A stretch of DNA of 64,000 nucleotides from Flagellimonas sp. MMG031 (GCF_040112705.1 NZ_CP157804.1:2660001-2724000); one strand, 5' to 3'. Shown: positions 53,631 through 62,888, counted from the first letter of the stretch. Notes: a model not told the origin generated them from the sequence alone. Program-made: numbers and translations.

Positions 53631-54805
53631 ACGTTGACAGTTTTAAGTTGGTTGACGGCTTTTTTGATGTCCCGCACAGCCGTTTCAATGTCTTCCAAAG
53701 AAGTATTTCGTCCTGTGCTGATCCGTAGACTTGCCAAAGCAGTGGCATCGTCAAGTCCCATCGCTTTTAGTACATGGGACGGATTCACTTGGTTGGAGGT
53801 ACAGGCAGAACCCCTAGATACGGCCAAACGATTCAAATATCGTAGCAACTTGGTACCGTCCACTCCCTTAAACGATACGTTCGTTGTATTGGGTAAACGG
53901 TCTTCATGCTGGCTGTTGATGATGGCTCCTTCGATGGTTGAAAGTTCCTCTTCAAGTCGATATTGAAGATGTTTATAGTGTTGATGATTCTCACGTATCT
54001 CTTCCTGGGCCACCTTGCAAGCTTCTCCAAAACCTACAATGCCAGGGACATTCAATGTACCGGGGCGAACGCCCTTTTCATGATTTCCACCGAAAAGATG
54101 CTTATCAACAGAGGTATTATTGCTCTTATTCAGATAAAGTGCGCCAACTCCTTTGGGTCCATAGAGTTTATGGGAGGAAAAAACAGCTACATCGATTCCC
54201 AATTCTTGCAAGTCAATAGATATTTTTCCAACGGCCTGTGTTATATCAGACATTATCGGTACTCCTTTGGAGCGAACCAAATCCACTATACTTTTTATCG
54301 GGTGAATGAGCCCGGTTTCGTTGTTGGCCAATATCAGGCTTACCAAAATCGTTGATGGCGTTATGCTGTCTTCCAAAACATCGAGGTCAATATTCCCTTG
54401 ACTGTCCACATCCAAATAAGTGACCTCAAAACCATCATCCTCCAAAGCCTGCAAAGTATCCAAAACCGCTTTGTGCTCCGTTGTACAGGAAATGATATGG
54501 TTACCCTTGCTTCGATTCCTTTTACAAAATCCGAGCAAGGCCAAATTGGCGGCTTCGGTAGCCCCTGAAGTAAACGTGAGTTCCGCTGGTCGGCAATTGA
54601 TAAGCCCTGCGATTTGTCCACGGGCGGTTTCGATGGCATCATCGGCATGCCACCCAAAGGAATGATCACTGCTTGCATTGCCAAAGTGCTGTGTAAAATA
54701 CGGCAGCATGGCCTCTACCACCCTAGGGTCGGCAGGCGTAGTTGCGTTATGATCCAGGTATATTTTCTCGTTTGATGTCAAAACATTGGCGTTATGTACA
54801 TGCAT
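53627..54805 (-). CDS. Cysteine desulfurase (NifS/IscS family) heading the Moco operon
   Basis: 392 residues. IYLDHNATTPADPRVVEAML, TSGATEAANLALLG, the PLP lysine in FSSHKLYGPKGVGALYL and the catalytic Cys in SRGSACTSNQVNPSHVL (about residue 335). It moves sulfur from cysteine to acceptor proteins. As first gene of the Moco operon it probably supplies sulfur for MoaD and for the terminal Mo=S ligand handled by XdhC (inference). Divergent from the arsR-type gene, with 126 bp between. Confidence 0.92.
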   Translation of the reverse strand: MHVHNANVLTSNEKIYLDHNATTPADPRVVEAMLPYFTQHFGNASSDHSFGWHADDAIETARGQIAGLINCRPAELTFTSGATEAANLALLGFCKRNRSKGNHIISCTTEHKAVLDTLQALEDDGFEVTYLDVDSQGNIDLDVLEDSITPSTILVSLILANNETGLIHPIKSIVDLVRSKGVPIMSDITQAVGKISIDLQELGIDVAVFSSHKLYGPKGVGALYLNKSNNTSVDKHLFGGNHEKGVRPGTLNVPGIVGFGEACKVAQEEIRENHQHYKHLQYRLEEELSTIEGAIINSQHEDRLPNTTNVSFKGVDGTKLLRYLNRLAVSRGSACTSNQVNPSHVLKAMGLDDATALASLRISTGRNTSLEDIETAVRDIKKAVNQLKTVNV

Positions 54806-54894
54806 GCATAACGCAATTTAAGAAGAATAACATCGATTACCTTATATTTTTCGAACCATATGAAAGAAAAACAACGAATTCTTTGCGATCCATA

Positions 54895-54924
54895 ACATTA
54901 ATCGTAATATTGCAATGAATAAAT
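54895..54924. promoter_or_regulatory. Putative ArsR operator, copy 1
   Basis: ACATTAATCGTAATATTGCA and the following AATGAATAAAT, just upstream of arsR in the divergent gap. A near-identical copy lies at 55275-55300 upstream of the DUF6428 gene. The core ATCGTAATATTGCAAT is an imperfect palindrome. Confidence 0.6.
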
Positions 54925-54931
54925 CATTTAG

Positions 54932-55261
54932 ATGGGACTCACCAAAACTGAAATATTTACGGACAAACAAAACCACATTGCACAATACGCCAAGGTTTTG
55001 GGGCATCCGGCCCGGGTTGCCATTTTGCAATATTTGTACAAGTTGAATGCTTGTGTTTGTGGTGATTTGGTGGATGAAATTGGTTTGGCGCAACCCACCA
55101 TTTCCCAACATCTGAAGGAATTAAAGCAATTGGGGCTGATTAAAGGCAATGTGGAAGGTACTAGTGTTTGTTATTGCATCGATACCGACAATTGGAAAAA
55201 AATGAAGCTATTGATGTCCGAGTTTCTGAACCAAGACGTCAATCCAAAGGATTGTTGCTAA
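54932..55261 (+). CDS. ArsR-family transcriptional repressor (arsenic type)
   Basis: 109 residues. Winged helix with KVLGHPARVAILQYLYKL, the metalloid-site motif NACVCGDLVDEIG (Cys-x-Cys), QPTISQHLKELKQLGLIKG, and further Cys residues (SVCYCIDTD and a terminal DCC) that could complete an As(III) site. It leads the cluster with DUF6428 and ArsC, and its operator sequence appears before both its own gene and the next one. Confidence 0.92.
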   Translation: MGLTKTEIFTDKQNHIAQYAKVLGHPARVAILQYLYKLNACVCGDLVDEIGLAQPTISQHLKELKQLGLIKGNVEGTSVCYCIDTDNWKKMKLLMSEFLNQDVNPKDCC

Positions 55262-55274
55262 AAAAAATTTGAAT

Positions 55275-55300
55275 ACATTAATCGTAATATTACAATAAAT
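55275..55300. promoter_or_regulatory. Putative ArsR operator, copy 2
   Basis: ACATTAATCGTAATATTACA and following AATAAAT match copy 1 at 24 of 26 positions. It lies 11 bp before the DUF6428 start, so the downstream genes probably have their own regulated promoter. Confidence 0.6.
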
Positions 55301-55310
55301 AGATATTGAT

Positions 55311-55775
55311 ATGAAGCTAGAGGAAGTAAAATCAGCATTGGCCCAATTGGATACCATCGCCTTTCAATTGCCCAACGGGACATTGGTTCCCAATCATTTT
55401 CATGTGACAGAAGTAGGTAAAATCACCAAGCACTTTATTGATTGCGGGGGCACCGTTCGCCACGAGGAGGTCGTTAATTTTCAACTTTGGAACGCGAATG
55501 ATTACGACCACAGGTTACATCCCGAAAAATTGGTCAACATTATAGCATTGTCCCAAAAAACGTTGGACATTGGCAATTTGGAGGTGGAAGTGGAATACCA
55601 AGGGCAGACCATTGAGAAATTCAGCTTGGATTTTGACGGAACCCATTTTTTGCTGACCACCAAGCAGACGGATTGCCTGGCCAAAGACCAATGTGGCATA
55701 CCAACCGAAAAACCTAGGGTAAAACTTTCCGAACTTCAACAAACAGGCTGCGCTCCTGGAAGTGGTTGCTGCTAA
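55311..55775 (+). CDS. DUF6428 family protein of arsenic clusters
   Basis: 154 residues, no signal peptide. NHFHVTEVGKITKHFIDCGG, RHEEVVNFQLWNANDYDHRL and a Cys-rich C-terminus (QTDCLAKDQCG, TGCAPGSGCC). Proteins like this are found between arsR and arsC in Flavobacteriia; the Cys pattern suggests metalloid binding, but the function is unknown. The gene precedes arsC by 15 bp. Confidence 0.85.
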   Translation: MKLEEVKSALAQLDTIAFQLPNGTLVPNHFHVTEVGKITKHFIDCGGTVRHEEVVNFQLWNANDYDHRLHPEKLVNIIALSQKTLDIGNLEVEVEYQGQTIEKFSLDFDGTHFLLTTKQTDCLAKDQCGIPTEKPRVKLSELQQTGCAPGSGCC

Positions 55776-55790
55776 CTATAATCCTTCAAC

Positions 55791-56414
55791 ATGGCACTTA
55801 ACAAAGCATTGCACGATTTTGTTTCTCAATTGGACACTGATGCTATTCCACAAGAAAGAAAACAAATACTGGACCTTCTCTCGGGATACATTCAGGAAAA
55901 GATGGACAAAAAGGAGTCTATCCGGCTTAATTTTATCTGCACCCACAACTCCCGACGGAGTCATTTGTCCCAAGTTTGGGCACAAACCTTGGCACATCAT
56001 TTTGGGGTAAGGAATTTAAGCTGCTATTCTGGGGGAACTGAGGCCACTGCCCTATTTCCCATGGTTGCTACTACTTTGGCGAATACAGGTTTTGAGGTGC
56101 AAATGCTTTCCGAAGGAAAGAACCCTGTATATGCCATTAAATTTGCGGAGAACGAACACCCCGCTATCTGCTTTTCCAAAACCATGGATGACACTTTTAA
56201 TCCAACATCCGACTTCGCAGCGATTATGACCTGTTCGCAAGCGGATGAAGGCTGTCCTTTTGTGCCTGGGGCCGAAAAACGGATTTCAATCACTTATGAT
56301 GACCCGAAAGCGTTTGACAACACGCCGCAACAAGCTGAAAAGTACAGCGAACGAAGCAAACAGATTGCTACAGAAATGTGTTACATTTTCTCAAAAATCA
56401 AAAAACCTTTTTAA
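55791..56414 (+). CDS. Thioredoxin-coupled arsenate reductase (LMW phosphatase fold)
   Basis: 207 residues. The P-loop CTHNSRR (Cys50 to Arg56, CX5R) starts the low-molecular-weight phosphatase fold. The resolving pair Cys148 and Cys155 (MTCSQADEGCPF) has the same seven-residue spacing as Cys82/Cys89 of plasmid pI258 ArsC, and TYDDP holds the general-acid Asp region. This is the redox triad that reduces arsenate with thioredoxin. An N-terminal extension of about 40 residues precedes the P-loop. No arsenite exporter gene (acr3/arsB) follows. Confidence 0.9.
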   Translation: MALNKALHDFVSQLDTDAIPQERKQILDLLSGYIQEKMDKKESIRLNFICTHNSRRSHLSQVWAQTLAHHFGVRNLSCYSGGTEATALFPMVATTLANTGFEVQMLSEGKNPVYAIKFAENEHPAICFSKTMDDTFNPTSDFAAIMTCSQADEGCPFVPGAEKRISITYDDPKAFDNTPQQAEKYSERSKQIATEMCYIFSKIKKPF

Positions 56415-56474
56415 CAAATTTAACAGAGTTTAGTAACTTCAAACCCGCAAAAACTTAAACAAACTGAACGCATT

Positions 56475-57421
56475 ATGGGTAAAGGAGTTCTATTCTTGGA
56501 CTTTTGATTTTGTTGCTATCCTGCAACTCAAAAAATGACAACGCTGAACGTGAATTGGGCTTGGTCTACAATGTGTTGAGGGACATGGATATCGAGAATT
56601 ACGAAGTATACGCGATGAATCTGGATGGTTCCGACAAAACGAACATCACAGATTTCCCCAATGTGGAATGGACCTATTATTCATATGAAGATGATCTCTA
56701 TTTCATTTCGGACAGGGACGCCTGTAAGCGTTGCTATTATTTGTACAAAAGCAATTTTAAAGGGGAAAACGTCCAAAAAGTATCGGAATTGGAGCTCGCC
56801 GATAGCTGGATGAGCAGTAGAAACGATGGCACGGAACTCATCGTAAAGCCTAAACTCATAATGAAGAACACCTTCTACGTTTTGGACCTGAAGGGCAACA
56901 TCATAGATCGGCTGGATACTGGATTGGGCTTTGCCGCAGACCCTTTGTTTGTGAACGATGGTGAGCAGGTAGTTTTTAGGGGCGGTAAAACGGTGAGCAA
57001 GAACATTGATGGTTTTGATGAAGAGCTTTACATTATCGACGCCGATGGAAGCAACCTAAAACAATTGACACATTACCCTGAAAAAGATTCCACAGCGGGA
57101 CAATACGGGTATCGTGCAGGAGCTCCAAAACTGCACCCCACAGAAAACTTTGTGACCTACCAAAGCATGCAGGACGGCAAATACAGTCTCTATGCCGTGA
57201 GCCTGGACGGCAGCAAAACCTGGAAATTGACAGAGAACACCCAAAATGAAGGTTGGCACGATTGGAGTCCGGATGGGAAATGGTTGGCCATTGAGCTTTT
57301 TGATGATGAACAATCCCAATTCCATATTGGGCTGATGAATTGGGAAACCAAGGAGTTAAAGATTTTGACCGATGATACCTTCACCTATCAACAAGCACCC
57401 AATTTTATCTATAAAAATTAA
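56475..57421 (+). pseudogene. TolB/PD40-type beta-propeller lipoprotein with apparent frameshift in the signal peptide
   Basis: The main open frame (56504-57421, 305 residues from a TTG) begins inside a signal peptide: ILLLSCNSKND is a lipobox without the usual basic N-terminus. An ATG at 56475 gives MGKGVLFLDF then stop. Adding one base at the GG of 56498-56499 would fuse them into MGKGVLFLGLLILLLSC, a perfect lipoprotein signal. So the gene carries a one-base deletion, or the read does. The body has repeated PD40 blades (DGSNLKQLTHYPEKD, LHPTENFVTYQSMQDG, WHDWSPDGKWLAIELF). Role unknown; TolB-like binding proteins act in the periplasm. Confidence 0.75.
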
Positions 57422-57546
57422 TTTTTTGTAAGAAAAAGGTTTCTTTTTTAAGTCAATTTGTGCATTTCATCGATAAAATTGACATATTTCTTTGAAACAG
57501 TAGGGTTTTTTGACCTTTGATTGTTTAGTAATTATAAAATCAGAAC

Positions 57547-57565
57547 AGGGCTAATTATGCCCTGA
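57547..57565 (+). other. Hairpin in the leader of the DUF4382 gene
   Basis: CAGGGC-TAATTAT-GCCCTG, a 6-bp perfect stem 19 nt before the start codon. No T run, so not a terminator; it could affect translation or mark the end of the previous transcript. Confidence 0.4.
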
Positions 57566-57583
57566 AATCAAAAACCCCATACA

Positions 57584-58504
57584 ATGAGAACAAAGTTAAT
57601 TTTTAGTTTACTATTTACATTGGCCCTTTTTATGATGGGCTGTTCTGATGGAGAAGGTTCGGCAAGCGCCGAAGGCACTGGGACCTTATCCGTACAACTT
57701 ACCGACGCACCCTTCCCCTATGATCTGGTAGCCGAAGCAAATGTTACCGTTTATAAAGTTGAAGCTCGCCAAATTGATGGTGATGACGACGACAACGCTG
57801 ATTCAGATGAAGGCATGGACGATGATAGTTCATCTTTCATCACGTTAATGGAAGAGGAAATCGATGTAAATCTCTTGGAACTCACCAATGGATTGACCCA
57901 ACAATTAGCAGAAATCGATGTTCCTGCTGGATCATATGACTTGGTTCGTGTGCACGTTAAAGGTGTAAATGTTGTCTTGACCGATGGGACCGTTTACGAT
58001 TTGAAAGTGCCCAGTGGAGACGCTTCAGGTATTAAAGTGTTTATCGAACCTGCCATTACAGTAGTAGGTGGACTTTCCACAGATTTGTTGTTGGACTTCG
58101 ATGTCAGCCGTTCCTTTGTTGCCAAAGGCAACTTGGATACCCCCGCCGGTGTCAACGGATTTAATTTTAAACCCGTGATCAAGGCCAGTAACATGTCTAC
58201 CTCTGGTACCTTGTCTGGAACTGTTGGCACTATGGAAAGTGAATCAATACTTGCTTTGGAAGGTGCCCAGATTTCCGTGTTTGCTGCTGACACCCTAAAC
58301 ACCGCATCTTTTACCGATGTGGATGGCAACTACGCCATCCTAGGTTTGAAAGCTGGAATGTACGAAGTCGTGGCCGAATTGGAAGGATATTTGGCAAGTG
58401 ATACCTTGGAGGTTCAGATTGATGCCGCTAACGTGACAACCCAAGATTTTATCCTTGAAATGGATCCTGATGCTGGGGAGGAAACGACCACAAGCAGTAA
58501 CTAA
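57584..58504 (+). CDS. DUF4382 domain lipoprotein with carboxypeptidase-regulatory-like domain
   Basis: 306 residues. Signal peptide with lipobox (LFMMGC, Cys20). The DUF4382 domain starts at GTGTLSVQLTDAPFPYDLVA and includes an acidic loop (about 60-85) and LLELTNGLTQQLAEIDVPAG. From about 215 a beta-sandwich regulatory-like domain follows (TLSGTVGTMESESILALEGA, TDVDGNYAILGLKAGMYEVV). Surface or periplasmic carbohydrate-binding-like folds are typical; ligand unknown. A terminator at 58524 ends the gene. Confidence 0.87.
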   Translation: MRTKLIFSLLFTLALFMMGCSDGEGSASAEGTGTLSVQLTDAPFPYDLVAEANVTVYKVEARQIDGDDDDNADSDEGMDDDSSSFITLMEEEIDVNLLELTNGLTQQLAEIDVPAGSYDLVRVHVKGVNVVLTDGTVYDLKVPSGDASGIKVFIEPAITVVGGLSTDLLLDFDVSRSFVAKGNLDTPAGVNGFNFKPVIKASNMSTSGTLSGTVGTMESESILALEGAQISVFAADTLNTASFTDVDGNYAILGLKAGMYEVVAELEGYLASDTLEVQIDAANVTTQDFILEMDPDAGEETTTSSN

Positions 58505-58523
58505 TAGCAACAGAACAACAAAG

Positions 58524-58554
58524 AAAAGCCAGGATCCAAAATCCTGGCTTTTTT
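58524..58554. terminator. Bidirectional terminator
   Basis: Perfect 12-bp arms AAAAGCCAGGAT / ATCCTGGCTTTT with a 5-nt loop between the convergent DUF4382 and TlpA-like genes. Confidence 0.9.
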
Positions 58555-58577
58555 ATATCTGGTTGGGAAGTTTTTTA

Positions 58578-59765
58578 TCAATTGACCAGATAATCCTCCA
58601 CAAATCGAATCAAATCTTGGCCATGCAAATTCTTGGCCAACACCTTACCTTCTTTGTCCAATAAAAAGTTGGCTGGAATTGTACGCAGTCGTAACGAGTC
58701 CATTACCGGATTTTGATCACCTTCCAGATGTGACGCATGAAGCCATCGATATGCACCATCGCGTTCTATGGCATTCTCCCAAGCCGATTTGCTGCTTTCC
58801 AAACCATAGGCGACTATCTGAAAACCTCGATCATTATAATTTTCCCATAGCGGCACCAAAACATTTCGATTCTCCACTCTGCAGGGTGCGCACCACGACG
58901 CCCAAACATCCAATAACAGCAGTTCCCTCCCTTTTCCAATTTCCGAAAGGAAAAGATGCTCCCCGGTTTGCATGGGCAACTGTATATCTGGAAGCGTATC
59001 GCCCAAGAGTACCGGCAACTTATCCCTGTCAGCCAATGACTCCAATTGGTTGACCCACGGATGTGTTGGGTGTATTTGGTGCCATTTTTTGGATTGTGCG
59101 TATATGCGTTCGGCAATCCGTTCATAATTTCCTTCCGGACTCGCCCATCGAAGGGCCATTAGGGCCGGCAACAAGTGCTCTGTAGCATCCGCAAAATCAA
59201 TCAACTTCCCTTGATACGCTTTTAGGTTTTTCTCTCGCTCCAATAGTCCCTCATCGGATTCATCTAGGCTATTTTCCGTTTCAAAGTGATGTTTAAAAGC
59301 CTCCAAACGCAGATCCCTCAACTTCAACATTGCTGCATTGGCAGGTGATGGATTCGAAATGGAGAAGCTCGATTGAAAATTTGCCATTTCAGCATCAACA
59401 CTTAAAGAGGTACCTGGCTCATATACCAACGGAAAATAATTGTCCGTAGCCGGATTTTCATTTACCAATCTGTTGGCATATCGCTCGCCCTTCTGCTGCA
59501 CTACGAGAAACAGCAAGGTGCTATCCTTAATGGGAAGTGCTTCGGTGAACCTAAAACTACCGTCTTTGGATACCGCTGCAGAATCCAATATTTGTCCCAC
59601 AAAACTTTGGGCAGCATCACTGAATTTTTCGGGCTGTACCAAGTAAATTTTGGGACTCCAGTCTTCCGTTTGGGATAATTTGAGGCTTCCCGACAACCAA
59701 GCTTCCTTGGAACAGGATTGCATCATCAGCAAAAAAATGAGTGTGGTTTTCAACAGTTTTTTCAT
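58578..59765 (-). CDS. TlpA-like thioredoxin-fold lipoprotein
   Basis: 395 residues from ATG 59765 (MKKLLKTTLIFLLMMQSCSK); the frame extends 11 codons upstream. Lipobox LMMQSC. The N-terminal ~150 residues resemble the beta-rich DUF4369-type domain seen in Bacteroidota TlpA proteins, followed by a helical linker and a C-terminal AhpC/TlpA domain with WASWCAPCRVENR (CxxC) and ANFLLDKEGKVLAKNLHG. It probably reduces disulfides on periplasmic or surface proteins; partner unknown. A DsbD-like protein earlier in the window could supply electrons. Confidence 0.88.
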   Translation of the reverse strand: MKKLLKTTLIFLLMMQSCSKEAWLSGSLKLSQTEDWSPKIYLVQPEKFSDAAQSFVGQILDSAAVSKDGSFRFTEALPIKDSTLLFLVVQQKGERYANRLVNENPATDNYFPLVYEPGTSLSVDAEMANFQSSFSISNPSPANAAMLKLRDLRLEAFKHHFETENSLDESDEGLLEREKNLKAYQGKLIDFADATEHLLPALMALRWASPEGNYERIAERIYAQSKKWHQIHPTHPWVNQLESLADRDKLPVLLGDTLPDIQLPMQTGEHLFLSEIGKGRELLLLDVWASWCAPCRVENRNVLVPLWENYNDRGFQIVAYGLESSKSAWENAIERDGAYRWLHASHLEGDQNPVMDSLRLRTIPANFLLDKEGKVLAKNLHGQDLIRFVEDYLVN

Positions 59766-59919
59766 ACCGATAAAAATAACTATTTCTCCAGATGCCATCC
59801 GAGGGGTAGCCTTTCAAAAATTAAATTAGGGAATAAACCGAGCACAATTTTAAAAATCAATAGTTATTAAATAATCCTTATTACGACCAAGTTAGCATTC
59901 AACGTAAACCAATAAGCAC

Positions 59920-60303
59920 ATGACAACAAAATCTATTTTGAGCTTGGTACTGCGACTTGTTCCAGCCATAATTCTGCTACAAACCCTTTATTTTAAGTTT
60001 TCCGCTGCCCCAGAATCCGTTTTTATCTTTGAACAATTAGGTTTGGAACCTTGGGGACGCATAGGTCTGGGCGTCGCGGAATTGATCATTGCCATACTGA
60101 TTCTTGTGCCGAGAACGACTTGGCTAGGTGCCCTATTGGGTATAGGTATTATGGCCGGAGCCATATTCTCCCATGTAACGCAGTTGGGGGTGGTAGTTCA
60201 AAATGACGGAGGCACTTTATTTATATTGGCCTTGGTCACTTTAATTTTCTGTATGGTACTGGCATGGGTCAATAGAAAGCAGATTCCCTACGTGAACAAA
60301 TAA
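59920..60303 (+). CDS. DoxX family membrane protein
   Basis: 127 residues with four membrane helices. LVPAIILLQTLYFKFSAAPE, LGLEPWGRIGLGVAELIIAI and GIGIMAGAIFSHVTQLGVVV match the DoxX/SURF4-like fold. Family members are linked to thiosulfate oxidation or oxidative stress, but most are uncharacterised. It is followed 45 bp later by the DUF4421 gene on the same strand. Confidence 0.87.
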   Translation: MTTKSILSLVLRLVPAIILLQTLYFKFSAAPESVFIFEQLGLEPWGRIGLGVAELIIAILILVPRTTWLGALLGIGIMAGAIFSHVTQLGVVVQNDGGTLFILALVTLIFCMVLAWVNRKQIPYVNK

Positions 60304-60348
60304 TAGGATTACAAGCGTAATGAACCTAAAGCGGTGTATCTTGCTGCC

Positions 60349-61380
60349 ATGGATTGTTTCAGCATGGCCAGCACCTCTCTGTACCGGGTTATAGCAAGCA
60401 TCATACTGCTGCAAAGTATTTTCTGGCATAGTCTAACTGCCCAAGAGGACACACTTGCCATTGTAAATTATTCGGACAAGATTATTATCAAGGCCAATCT
60501 GGACACCAAAACCGACTTCTATTCTTATGAAAACAGGCAATCAAATAATCGAATCAGCATTCAACCCAATAATCGCTATCGGCTTTTTCTTTCTTTGGAT
60601 TATGAGTTTATAGGGTTTAGTGTGGGTTTTGTGCCCAAGTTCCTTGGTGCCAATAGCGATGAAAACTTAAAAGGGGAATCATCTTTTACGGATTATAAGT
60701 TTCGTTTTTTTCTGGGCAGATGGGTCCAAGCCATCTCTTACAGCAAGATTTCCGGCTACTATGTGAGCAATACCGGGGATTTTATACCTAGCTGGAACGA
60801 GGGTACCGACCCCTACCTCCAATTCAATGATTTAGCGACCCAGCAATTTGGAATGTCAACATCCTACGTATTCAATCCCAATTTCTCCTATCGGAACATT
60901 GTGTATCAAAATGAGTGGCAACGGATCAGTAGTGGAAGTTTGGTCGGTTCTATAATTTACGACTACAACATTTTTGATTTGAACGATATCTCCCTAGTCA
61001 ACCGGGAAAAGTTTTTTAATGTAAGAATAGCCCCGGCATATTACTATACTTTTGTGTTTCATGACAACTGGTTCGTCTCGGCCAATTTGTCCCCCTCCCT
61101 TGGATTGCGATTTTCCAAAGCGGAGTCAGGAACAGGCAATCCTATAAGTACAGAGCGTAATACCTACCTTACCCGACGGCTGGAAGGCGGTCTTAATTTA
61201 GGATATAGCTCCAAAAGGATAATCTATGGGATAAATATCAATTTCAGTGCGGATTGGTACAACGAGGACAAGGTTTCCATTACAGAGAACGATCAATTTT
61301 ATGGCTTGCTATACTTTGGCTATCGATTTGACCCACCAAAGGCCATCGATAAGATTTTTCACCCCGACCCATCAAAATAG
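60349..61380 (+). CDS. DUF4421 family outer-membrane barrel protein
   Basis: 343 residues from ATG 60349; ATG 60364 (MASTSLYRVIASIILLQSIF) or GTG 60334 are alternatives, all giving a signal peptide ending near LTAQ. The body has the DUF4421 pattern: NLDTKTDFYSYENRQSNNRI, FLSLDYEFIGFSVGFVPKFL, SFTDYKFRFFLGRW, then paired strands (FRYIDPP-like end: LLYFGYRFDPPKAIDKIF). Predicted outer-membrane beta barrel of unknown function. Confidence 0.85.
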   Translation: MDCFSMASTSLYRVIASIILLQSIFWHSLTAQEDTLAIVNYSDKIIIKANLDTKTDFYSYENRQSNNRISIQPNNRYRLFLSLDYEFIGFSVGFVPKFLGANSDENLKGESSFTDYKFRFFLGRWVQAISYSKISGYYVSNTGDFIPSWNEGTDPYLQFNDLATQQFGMSTSYVFNPNFSYRNIVYQNEWQRISSGSLVGSIIYDYNIFDLNDISLVNREKFFNVRIAPAYYYTFVFHDNWFVSANLSPSLGLRFSKAESGTGNPISTERNTYLTRRLEGGLNLGYSSKRIIYGININFSADWYNEDKVSITENDQFYGLLYFGYRFDPPKAIDKIFHPDPSK

Positions 61381-61654
61381 TAAAGGGCCCTGCCTCTACG
61401 AGACTCCATTATACCTTATTAAACGATTTTTTAGTCACTATTTCAATTTTTGCGAACTCATGTTTTTTCGGATAAACGACATAAAATAGACGACCAATCA
61501 CATTTTAAGCGCCATTCATCTGTTAAACACCTAAAAAATATTCGTTGAAATGCACTTTTTATCCGTTAAAAGTGAAAACCTATGAAAAATTCATAAGTAT
61601 TCCGGCGGAATGTTTTTGATCTTTGTAATGTATTAACCCCCAAATCTATACATC
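61381..61654. other. Leader region of the PD40 protein gene
   Basis: 274 bp AT-rich spacer. It ends in AACCCCCAAATCT (61635-61647) 7 nt before the ATG, a motif also found before the starts at 62889 and 63180. No terminator is evident. Confidence 0.45.
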
Positions 61655-62497
61655 ATGACACGATCTACAATTTTCAGCCTACTTGTTTCAGGAATATTAC
61701 TAGTCAGTCAAAACAGTACAGCGCAATCAGACCAAATCAACGAAGCTATGGAAGGAAGTGTTTCCACCATTGACGGTTATGTACCTTCCATGTCCATCAC
61801 CAAAGATGGAAAAACAGCCTACTTTAGCAAAGGAACCTACGAAAAGCCACTTTACGGCGTGTTCTCCAAAAAAGAACTGGTGTACCACATTTATCGTGCG
61901 GAAAACATCAATGGCGAATGGACGAATATCACCCAATTGGAAGTTTGCCCAAAACACTACTCTGCCAAACATCCTACGGTTACTGGTGACGGAACACGCT
62001 TGTTCTTTGCCTCCAATATGAAAGGGACCTTTGGCAAATACGATATTTATGTGGCCGATATCGCTGCGGATGGCTCCGTGGGCGTATCCAAAAACCTTGG
62101 CCCAAAGGTGAACACCAAAGAGGATGAACTCTACCCTAGCATCTACAACGAAACCTTGTTGTTCTTTGCTTCCGAAGGAAGGGATGGCTTTGGCGGATTG
62201 GACCTTTACGCCTCCCAAGTGGTAAAGAACACCTTGACCACATCGGTAAACCTTGGTGCCCACATCAACACCAACAGCGATGAGTACGCCATTCAGTTGA
62301 GCCCTGAGAAAAAAATGGGTTTTGTGGTCTCCAATAGAGGTTTCAACAATACCGTATCACAATATACAGTGGCCTACGGACGTTCAAGTAATCGGGATCA
62401 GTACAATGATGTTGCTGATGGAGGTACAGGACTCCAAACTGCTATGAATGGGAATGCCTACGACTATGCGGACACCTCATTCCAAGACGAAGAATAA
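61655..62497 (+). CDS. PD40-repeat periplasmic protein (OmpA/PorE-like propeller without OmpA domain)
   Basis: 280 residues. Signal peptide (ends NSTAQS). PD40-type blades: VPSMSITKDGKTAYFSKGTY, KHPTVTGDGTRLFFASNMKG, TKEDELYPSIYNETLLFFAS and GFGGLDLYASQV. This is the propeller part of Bacteroidota OmpA-family proteins such as PorE of type IX secretion, but it ends in a short acidic tail without the peptidoglycan-binding OmpA domain. Function unknown. It shares a leader motif with the LuxR-type regulator gene downstream. Confidence 0.83.
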   Translation: MTRSTIFSLLVSGILLVSQNSTAQSDQINEAMEGSVSTIDGYVPSMSITKDGKTAYFSKGTYEKPLYGVFSKKELVYHIYRAENINGEWTNITQLEVCPKHYSAKHPTVTGDGTRLFFASNMKGTFGKYDIYVADIAADGSVGVSKNLGPKVNTKEDELYPSIYNETLLFFASEGRDGFGGLDLYASQVVKNTLTTSVNLGAHINTNSDEYAIQLSPEKKMGFVVSNRGFNNTVSQYTVAYGRSSNRDQYNDVADGGTGLQTAMNGNAYDYADTSFQDEE

Positions 62498-62674
62498 TAT
62501 TTGATTGCCAACAACTTTATTGAATCGGTCAATAAACCTGATTGTGTCTTATGATGTTTCATAGCCGAAATTCTGAAACACTCATGACAATGATAAGAAA
62601 GACAGGGGGAAACTGACAGACTATCATTAGAAAACGGGTTGTATTATTTCAATCTGACCGATTTACTTCAAGAA

Positions 62675-62707
62675 TAGGATGCTGATGGGACGGCATCCTA
62701 TTTTTTT
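62675..62707 (+). terminator. Terminator after the PD40 gene
   Basis: TAGGATGC / GCATCCTA arms with a 10-nt loop, followed by seven T. Confidence 0.85.
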
Positions 62708-62888
62708 ATGCAATAATTTGAAAATCAATTTTTTGCGATACATCCAGTCTTATTTTTAGGCTTCCCAACACCTTTGATGACTTAATGAAAATGTGCATTT
62801 GAACGAAAATCACTACAAAAATTCCGCTCGATAGTTAAAAAATTCTAAATTCACTATCGAAATAATACAATCCCAAATCTATTAAGTC

